Positions 6,406-11,373 of a stretch of 11,373 nucleotides of DNA are shown piece by piece. The position numbers were made by a program, and so were the translations under genes. Each line of letters begins with the position of its first letter. The first letter of the stretch is position 1. The DNA lies in assembly GCA_023396665.1 (NCBI GenBank), contig JAEWVL010000401.1, forward strand, positions 1 through 11,373, written 5' to 3'. Under the pieces are notes generated by a model. The model did not search any database, was not told the origin of the DNA, and saw only the letters and a list, made by a program, of their open reading frames with translations. Source of the stretch: Spirochaetota bacterium. GTDB taxonomy: Bacteria; Spirochaetota; UBA4802; JAFGJZ01.

Positions 6406-6438
6406 TTAGCAGTTTGCTGTTTTTCAGCAAACTGCTAA
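6406..6438. repeat. Hairpin 6 of the array (perfect 14-bp arms) on the hslO stop codon
   Basis: TTAGCAGTTTGCTG (6406-6419) and CAGCAAACTGCTAA (6425-6438) with a TTTTT loop. The right arm covers the hslO stop codon (6435-6437). In hslO mRNA the stem would start at the UAG, close enough to meet the terminating ribosome. Confidence 0.9.
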
Positions 6439-7337
6439 TGAACTTGCGGGGGGATTTCCGGCTCTTTGGCGTCGATGAAGGCCTGCAATTCTTCGGAGGT
6501 GAACCTGTAGCTCATTTTACAGAACGAACAGTTCGCCTCTGCGCCATTGTCTTTTTCTATCATATCCTTCAGTTCCGCAGTATCGACATGTGCGAGTGTT
6601 GCCGCGAGAATCTCTCGCGAACAGCGGCAGTTCGTTTGAATCTCGGTTGCGGTGAGTTCGCTGACAGGGTTTTGTGCAAAGAGCATGCTGACATATTCGC
6701 GAATGTCTTTACCGGCATTGAGATGATTCGAAAGCGATTCCCTTGCCGAGGCGATCGATTGTTCCAGTTTGGTGATTGATGATTCCGGGGTGTCGGGAAA
6801 AGTCTGGATGAGTATCCCCCCCGCTTTTGCGATGCCTTTGTCATCATTGGCGGTACCGATGACAATTGCCGAAGGTACCTGTTCCGAATTCGTCAAATAA
6901 TAGGCTGTATCCCTGGCAACAGAACCGTAGAGCAGCGGACTTACACCGGTGTAGGGATCACCGAAGCCAAGATCCTTCGTTATACTGATAAGTCCGGGGC
7001 CGATCAGCTCATCAAAAATTTTCTCCTTTCCTGCTTCAGAAAACTGTTCGGGGTTCGATATATAGCCGCGCACGTTTCCCCTGGCGTCGGCCTGTACGAT
7101 GATCTGCCTTACTTTCCCGTTTCCCTGTATACGGTAGGTCAGATTCTGATCCGAGTCGACTTTCAGTGTCGCCGACAAAAGCAGGGCGGCTGCAAGTGAT
7201 TCGGCAAAGAGCCGTCCGCTGTGCGGGTTGCATTGATGCAAATGACACAGCTCGCGGGCGATATTCGAGCAATCGACCGCGTAGATTCTGAGTTTGTCCT
7301 CGCCTGCACTCATGCGAAATAATCTGTCATTGTTCAT
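6435..7337 (-). CDS. hslO: Hsp33 redox-regulated chaperone
   Basis: 300 residues, normal length for Hsp33, a cytosolic holdase switched on by oxidation. The four zinc-binding cysteines of the redox switch are present near the C-terminus: C237-R-C239 (CxC) and C270-SF-C273 (CxxC). On oxidation they form disulphides, release zinc and expose the client-binding surface. The N-terminal core carries family motifs such as SGRLFAESLAAALLLSATLK and GFGDPYTGVSPLLYGSVA. The ATG lies inside the end of the Maf/DUF115 gene (11-bp overlap). Only a weak AAGG is seen about 11 nt upstream, so translation is probably coupled to that gene. The stop codon is in the last hairpin of the array. Neighbouring metal-related genes fit a zinc/redox role, but hslO itself is a widespread housekeeping stress gene. 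Confidence 0.97.
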   Translation of the reverse strand: MNNDRLFRMSAGEDKLRIYAVDCSNIARELCHLHQCNPHSGRLFAESLAAALLLSATLKVDSDQNLTYRIQGNGKVRQIIVQADARGNVRGYISNPEQFSEAGKEKIFDELIGPGLISITKDLGFGDPYTGVSPLLYGSVARDTAYYLTNSEQVPSAIVIGTANDDKGIAKAGGILIQTFPDTPESSITKLEQSIASARESLSNHLNAGKDIREYVSMLFAQNPVSELTATEIQTNCRCSREILAATLAHVDTAELKDMIEKDNGAEANCSFCKMSYRFTSEELQAFIDAKEPEIPPQVH

Positions 7338-9003
7338 TTTCTTTAATTACCTTTAGTGCCTGTGCGGCGTTTTGTCCGATAAGCAGGGCTGCGCGTTTTA
7401 TTTCTGAAGCAATCAGCTCACATTTTTTATCGGCGGCGAAAGAATGCCGCGTTGCGTAGATATCGCTTTTCTTTACGAAGGGCGTAAATACTCCCGCGAA
7501 TTCGTTTCTATCAGCAAGATCAATCGCCCGCTGATTGTCCATTGTTCCCGCTTCTTCACCCGTTGTCACGAGCATTTGCAGGGCCTCTTTCATTTTATCA
7601 GCCGTGATGGAATGTCCTTTCTCCATAACAGAACGAATGATCTGTTCCGGTGCAGGGTCTTTCTTTTCAAGTGAATCTATCAATGAAGAAAGTTCCCGCT
7701 GCCGGGTATTTGCGATGACTGCCCCGTTGGCCGAAGCGTTGATGACCGCAAGCGGAACGCGTGATGCCGAATCCTCAAACCAGTGACGGTACAGATCGAG
7801 AACAAAATCAGTTACTACGGTTCCCCCTTTGACGGCGGGAACGTGGCGGATACGACGCTTCCTGATGACCGCCTGATTAATCGATTCAAGTGAGGTGAAG
7901 CGGTCAGTCGTTTTCAGCCATCGGTCGTTATGGTATGTTCCGCTTGCGTGAATTTCCCTTCCGGTATAGGCAAGATCCTGACCAACGAGAATAATCTGAG
8001 AGCATCCCGCGTTCAGCAGAAAATCGAACAGACTCGTTGCGACCGATCCTCCCGACTGAATGTCCCCCGGTGAATCGGCGTGCTTTTCGATGAAATCAAC
8101 GAAGGGTGTGGTTTCCCGGCATGGTTTTCCGTTACCGTCTTCGTAATATTTTGCGGTCGTACTGATGATGGGAGGGCACTGCCAGGAACGCAGAACCAGG
8201 GGGGAGCTGACGAGATCCGCAAGCAGGGGCACATCATGTGCGACACCGAGAAAATGCAGCCGGCTGTGTTTTTGCGCGTCGAGTACCATCACGATGTGCG
8301 GACGTATTCCGAGTCGCAGCAACACCTTGTAGGCGGTATCAACGCAAACGATCAGCGCCCTGTCATTGGCCGTTTTCAGATATTCCGCATTTTCACGCAG
8401 TGAGGGGCCGGCTGATACGAGGATGCCCGGGTAACCCCTGAATTTGTTGAAAAAATTTTTAACGGGTATGCCTTTAATGTAGTAGGGCAGATTTAGAATC
8501 GTATTGAGAACCCAGCGTTCCTCAAATTCACAGCGGGTGAGAAGGTCGCTGATTCTGGATGAAACGGCCTTACCGAAGTGTCCGACAAGTGTGTCGTAAA
8601 ATGCAGGATCGAGCGAATATGATTGCCGGTGAATGAAAAGATCAAAGCCCTTGAATGTCGAAATATCCTCGGCGGCAAGATAGTGTTCGATATCGCGCTC
8701 ATCGGTGATAATTGCCGCGCCCTGTACGTTTTCCGGCGTATGTTCGAGGCAGGCCTTGCGCATTTCATCAGATCGTTCGATGACCACTATTTTCCTTTCG
8801 GGAAAACGTTCACGAAGTGCCCTGACATGCCAGGCCAGAGCGAGACCCGCAACGAGAATGAGTCTTCCTTCTGCTGATTTGAACTGGCTGACAGCTCTCA
8901 TCGCTTCTTTTTCGGGTTCGAAAAAAGAGTGTAATCGTATGGTGCGATCCTTTTCTACGATTTCGACACTCTTGTGTCCATTGGGTGTGGTTATGATCCG
9001 CAT
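7327..9003 (-). CDS. Maf/DUF115 family motility-associated glycosyltransferase
   Basis: 558 residues. The N-terminal part has a Rossmann-like segment, LILVAGLALAWHVRAL (48-63). The central DUF115/MptE-like domain shows GYPGILVSAGPSLREN (190-205), ALIVCVDTAYKVLLRLGIRP (216-235), VMVLDAQ (238-244) and LVGQDLAYTGREIHASGTYH (339-358), all typical of Maf proteins. Maf enzymes transfer nonulosonic acids such as pseudaminic or legionaminic acid to flagellin in the cytoplasm; some relatives decorate other surface proteins. The acceptor here is unknown, as no flagellin or sugar-synthesis gene is in the window. GAGGTG lies 7 nt before the ATG. The end overlaps the hslO start by 11 bp, and the HATPase-HDOD gene is 81 bp upstream on the same strand, so the three probably form one transcription unit. 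Confidence 0.88.
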   Translation of the reverse strand: MRIITTPNGHKSVEIVEKDRTIRLHSFFEPEKEAMRAVSQFKSAEGRLILVAGLALAWHVRALRERFPERKIVVIERSDEMRKACLEHTPENVQGAAIITDERDIEHYLAAEDISTFKGFDLFIHRQSYSLDPAFYDTLVGHFGKAVSSRISDLLTRCEFEERWVLNTILNLPYYIKGIPVKNFFNKFRGYPGILVSAGPSLRENAEYLKTANDRALIVCVDTAYKVLLRLGIRPHIVMVLDAQKHSRLHFLGVAHDVPLLADLVSSPLVLRSWQCPPIISTTAKYYEDGNGKPCRETTPFVDFIEKHADSPGDIQSGGSVATSLFDFLLNAGCSQIILVGQDLAYTGREIHASGTYHNDRWLKTTDRFTSLESINQAVIRKRRIRHVPAVKGGTVVTDFVLDLYRHWFEDSASRVPLAVINASANGAVIANTRQRELSSLIDSLEKKDPAPEQIIRSVMEKGHSITADKMKEALQMLVTTGEEAGTMDNQRAIDLADRNEFAGVFTPFVKKSDIYATRHSFAADKKCELIASEIKRAALLIGQNAAQALKVIKENEQ

Positions 9004-9084
9004 TAATGCACCTCGAAAGAAATTCCAGTAACATTTAACGCGCTCATTTTACCAGAATTTTTTTAAAGGTACGATGCTGCTTCT

Positions 9085-10587
9085 TTATTGATTTTGCTGT
9101 TGAAAATTGGCTTTGCAATAGTTGAGCATCTCCTCCAGAGAATCCTTCCCGATACCCAGCGATTCGAGAACTGTCGGATCAGCGTGTTCAAACGAGTATT
9201 TTTTTGCCGTAACCCCCACAAGAATATTTGCGAGGTAGGTGATATAAACAATATCCCGGTGTATTTCCGGCGCCTGCAACGGTGCATGATGATACGCGAT
9301 GCCATCCATGAGAAAGTCGGAGAAATTCCACTTCTGAGCGACAAGTTTTCCTATCGATGAGTGGCTGATACCAATCGCCACCTCCTCAAGAATCGTTGTG
9401 GAGCGAATGCCGCGGTGCATCACGAAATCGGCAATCCAGTTTGTCAGTTCGAGATCGACCGAGAGCAGTACGATTTTTCCCAGATCATGCAGCAGCGAGG
9501 GGATAAAGACCTGATCTGAGAGGCGTTTCAGATTGCATTTCACGGAAAGGCTTTTGGCAAAAGAGGCTACCTGAAGGCAATGGTTCCATATTTTGCCAAA
9601 CTGCTTGTAGCGCTTGTCCATTATTTTCCGGGTGCTGGCTGCTATAAGGATGTACTTCAGATTTGTCAGGCCGATGCGCATCAGCGCATCGTTGATATTG
9701 TCAACACGACGCTGGGTCACAAAACCGGCAGAGTTCGAGAGTTTCAGAAGATCAGCCACCAGAGACGGATCGGTGCTGATCTTCTCTGAAATTACCGATA
9801 TTGATGATTTCGGATTATCGCACATCATTTGCAGCTCAACGATATTGTTCGGAAAAGTCGGCAGCAATTCTATTTCACGGAGAATTTTGTTTTTAACTTC
9901 AGTTACAATTTCTTCCTGCTTGATCTTTCTGGGTATGGACAGACTCATCGTCGTGATGCCCTTGTCGCAGGTGATACTGTAATCGTCCTGTGTGACCCCC
10001 ATATTTTTTAAAAGCAAAATGGTCAGAATTATGCCCAGACCGGCCCCTTCGGTCTCGTCGTACATCGTGTCATAGGCTTCGGAAAAGTCATGAAACTCCC
10101 ATGCACGGGTAATTCTCTGCGTTATTCTTTCCTGTTCTTTCGGAAGAATGGGAGAGTTGTTGCGAATTGCCAGAAAAATTGAGTTTTCCGCCAGGCAAAG
10201 CTCTATCTCCACATAGTAAGCGCTTCCCCTCAGTTCGGATTCTATTGCGGCCATATCGCCGATTATTTCTGATTTGAATTTGCGCATCAGCAAGGTGTAG
10301 GCAAGGTCGTTGTTGATATCTGTTTTGTGCTGTTCGAAGTATATCCTTTTCGCGTTGGCCTTGACCGCATTCAGCAGTGACTCACGTAGAATCGTCACAA
10401 AGGTGTCGAGCAAAAAGATAAGATCGGCGTGACCCAGTACGTTTGCGATCACACCGTTTAGAAATTCCATGATGATTTTTTCGGGAAAAGTCAGACGTAT
10501 GAGCGTCTTTTCTCCGCTGTAAAGGGTATCGAGCAGTTCTTTTCGTAAATCTTCCGGAACCGAACTGCCCAGTTTGTAAAGTGCCAC
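9085..10587 (-). CDS. HATPase-like and HDOD domain fusion, signalling protein
   Basis: 500 residues from a GTG start directly after an in-frame TGA; AGGGG lies about 8 nt upstream. Residues 50-220 resemble a GHKL/histidine-kinase-type ATPase: N-box ESLLNAVKANAK (69-80), IRNNSP (141-146) in the place of the usual DxGxG, and a G-box DETEGAGLG (177-185). No phospho-acceptor His domain is seen. Residues 236-430 are an HDOD domain: LLPTFP (241-246), W334-N-H336, LLHDLGK with H367-D368, H409, and the AYHH motif with H433-H434. HDOD proteins are non-enzymatic or poorly understood regulators of motility, surface attachment and nucleotide signalling. The ATPase-like half could sense ATP or bind a partner, as anti-sigma kinases do (inference). 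A strong promoter with a dyad precedes the gene, and the Maf/DUF115 gene follows, which suggests a link to flagellar or surface control. Confidence 0.85.
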   Translation of the reverse strand: MALYKLGSSVPEDLRKELLDTLYSGEKTLIRLTFPEKIIMEFLNGVIANVLGHADLIFLLDTFVTILRESLLNAVKANAKRIYFEQHKTDINNDLAYTLLMRKFKSEIIGDMAAIESELRGSAYYVEIELCLAENSIFLAIRNNSPILPKEQERITQRITRAWEFHDFSEAYDTMYDETEGAGLGIILTILLLKNMGVTQDDYSITCDKGITTMSLSIPRKIKQEEIVTEVKNKILREIELLPTFPNNIVELQMMCDNPKSSISVISEKISTDPSLVADLLKLSNSAGFVTQRRVDNINDALMRIGLTNLKYILIAASTRKIMDKRYKQFGKIWNHCLQVASFAKSLSVKCNLKRLSDQVFIPSLLHDLGKIVLLSVDLELTNWIADFVMHRGIRSTTILEEVAIGISHSSIGKLVAQKWNFSDFLMDGIAYHHAPLQAPEIHRDIVYITYLANILVGVTAKKYSFEHADPTVLESLGIGKDSLEEMLNYCKANFQQQNQ

Positions 10588-10703
10588 TCAATAACCCCTA
10601 TCACGTAAGCAGAATCGAAGACTGTTTCAGGTTCATGCGGCTTCCGTAAGAAAGGCAGCCGTTTGTTGTTGTGTATATGCCGGTCATCCGTCAGTCGGTA
10701 CAG

Positions 10704-10730
10704 GCTAAAGTCAATAATATACACTTTAGC
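10704..10730. promoter_or_regulatory. Operator-like dyad centred on the -10 box
   Basis: GCTAAAGT (10704-10711) and ACTTTAGC (10723-10730) are perfect inverted 8-mers with an 11-nt spacer that contains the -10 hexamer. The half-sites are 19 bp apart centre to centre, close to two helical turns, as for a dimeric repressor. As RNA the dyad would not be fully transcribed, so a DNA site is more likely than a hairpin. Confidence 0.55.
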
Positions 10731-10743
10731 GTCATTATGTCAA
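10716..10743 (-). promoter_or_regulatory. Sigma70-type promoter for the HATPase-HDOD gene
   Basis: On the minus strand TTGACA (10743-10738) and TATATT (10721-10716) are separated by 16 nt. The -35 is a perfect match and overlaps the stop codon of the ComEC-like gene. Transcription would start near 10709, giving a leader of about 120 nt before the GTG at 10587. Confidence 0.7.
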
Positions 10744-11373
10744 AATTCAAGTATTTTCTTCAATTCGGTTTTACAAAAGAGCAATCCGAAATCCGGAATT
10801 TTCGCTGAACTTGATAATCCATCCGGATTGGTTATTTTTTTTCCGGGTGCAACGATGCGTATTCCTTCTTCTTCAATTAAATCCCGAAATGCATGCGATA
10901 AGGTTCTTAGACGCTTCCTGTTGATGACCAGAGTGTCGACTTCAATTCGTTTGAACAGTGAATAGTAATCTTTCCGGCAATGAAAAAACTCTTTTCCAGC
11001 GATAACGATAATGCTGTCCGGCATCCTGTTGATGACGATCTGTTCAATTTTGTTTATCGATTGCCGGTCGATGTTTCCCTCAATAATCATCGTTTTGCCG
11101 TCAAAATGTAGACTTTGGTCATTTGAATGTGATTCGATCACGCGATGTGAGAAAAAAGTGAAAAACAGAGCATACAGGGCAATTAATAAGAAAAGATGCT
11201 TCTTTTTCAGAGCAGCGGAACATGTAATACACAGTAGCAAAAGCAAAAATGCCAGCAGAGGAAGTGCGCTTTCCGTCCGTAGATGCAGGGGAAGCGATGC
11301 AATAAATGAAATCAAGCGGTTGATCAGTTCATACAGCAGCGTGCACGCTTTACCAGTATACAGGGCTGCGGTA
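10740..11373 (-). CDS. ComEC/Rec2-like DNA-uptake protein, C-terminal part (cut by the window edge)
   Basis: The frame is open from the right edge to the TGA at 10740, at least 210 residues. A TTG at 11315 is in frame, but coding-like sequence continues upstream (ALYTGKACTLLYELINRL), so the true start is outside the window. An amphipathic helix ending in ASLPLH is followed by two membrane segments (near 10870-10920 nt before the middle of the frame, that is about 11170-11265), as at the end of the ComEC competence domain. After this ComEC normally carries a metallo-beta-lactamase domain. Here about 130 residues remain; DTLVIN-RKRLRTL-SHAFRDLI sits where DxLVLTHxHxDHxGG is expected, and all metal ligands are gone. 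ComEC forms the inner-membrane channel for incoming single-stranded DNA. The assignment rests on topology and this alignment by eye, so it is moderate. Confidence 0.55.
   Translation of the reverse strand, partial: TAALYTGKACTLLYELINRLISFIASLPLHLRTESALPLLAFLLLLLCITCSAALKKKHLFLLIALYALFFTFFSHRVIESHSNDQSLHFDGKTMIIEGNIDRQSINKIEQIVINRMPDSIIVIAGKEFFHCRKDYYSLFKRIEVDTLVINRKRLRTLSHAFRDLIEEEGIRIVAPGKKITNPDGLSSSAKIPDFGLLFCKTELKKILEF

Larger units (their letters stand above)
6252..6438. repeat. Array of six consecutive hairpins between hslO and the ZIP gene
   Basis: Six inverted repeats with unrelated sequences follow each other with gaps of only 1-3 nt: 6252-6276, 6280-6310, 6314-6340, 6344-6385, 6387-6404 and 6406-6438. 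Three have perfect arms of 11-14 bp. The last begins on the hslO stop codon. Because the arms differ this is not a tandem repeat; it is a chain of stems covering almost every base. On the minus strand it lies in the hslO 3' UTR and upstream of the ZIP leader. It may serve as mRNA 3'-end protection, a termination region, a structured RNA, or a compound REP/MITE-like element. Confidence 0.8.

Noticed and set aside
6252..6438. CRISPR array or tandem repeat
   Set aside because: The stems have different sequences and no constant repeat or spacer length, so neither applies.
10491..10724. Minus-strand ORF of 77 codons in the HDOD leader
   Set aside because: It overlaps the start of the HATPase-HDOD gene in another phase, begins beside the promoter -10 box, and shows no family feature.
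10740..11315. A complete small membrane protein starting at TTG 11315
   Set aside because: The frame stays open with coding-like sequence to the window edge and no Shine-Dalgarno marks the TTG, so it is better read as the end of a longer gene.

Overview
The window is about 11.4 kb of gene-dense bacterial chromosome of medium GC. It holds eight protein genes, seven complete and one cut by the right edge. No rRNA, tRNA, CRISPR array, insertion sequence or phage gene was seen. The gene set fits a motile, flagellated, Gram-negative-type bacterium: a Maf/DUF115 flagellin-type glycosyltransferase, an HDOD signalling protein, Hsp33 and a ComEC-like DNA-uptake channel. A spirochaete is my best guess. 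That is an inference from gene types, because no 16S or other phylogenetic marker is present.

Left part, plus strand. A 1059-residue fusion of a TrmO/TsaA-type tRNA methyltransferase domain to a UvrA-like double-ABC ATPase (31-3210) is followed by a divergent DapB-like reductase (3360-4034) and a ferritin-like four-helix protein (4168-4743). The ferritin-like gene has an unusual start. A perfect Shine-Dalgarno sequence is best placed for a 24-codon leader ORF in another frame, whose stop codon overlaps a tandem ATG of the main frame. A long stem-loop lies just upstream.

Right part, minus strand, read from right to left. The 3' part of a ComEC-like gene comes first, with a metallo-beta-lactamase region that has lost its metal motif. 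A strong sigma70-type promoter framed by a dyad comes next and drives a HATPase-HDOD fusion (9085-10587). Then follow a Maf/DUF115 glycosyltransferase (7327-9003) and hslO (6435-7337), whose reading frames overlap by 11 bp. After hslO comes a non-coding stretch of about 420 bp with six successive hairpins of unrelated sequence. The last gene is a ZIP-type metal transporter with a cyclic-nucleotide-binding domain inserted in its central loop (4727-6016). It ends tail to tail with the ferritin-like gene, overlapping it by 17 bp.

How it may work together (inference). The centre looks like a metal and redox neighbourhood: a nucleotide-gated ZIP transporter, a ferritin-like protein and the zinc-dependent redox chaperone Hsp33. 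The right side couples a signalling protein and a surface/flagellar glycosyltransferase in one transcription unit. The most unusual items are the TrmO-UvrA fusion, the ZIP transporter split by a cNMP sensor, the hairpin array, and the leader ORF with frame conflict ahead of the ferritin-like gene.
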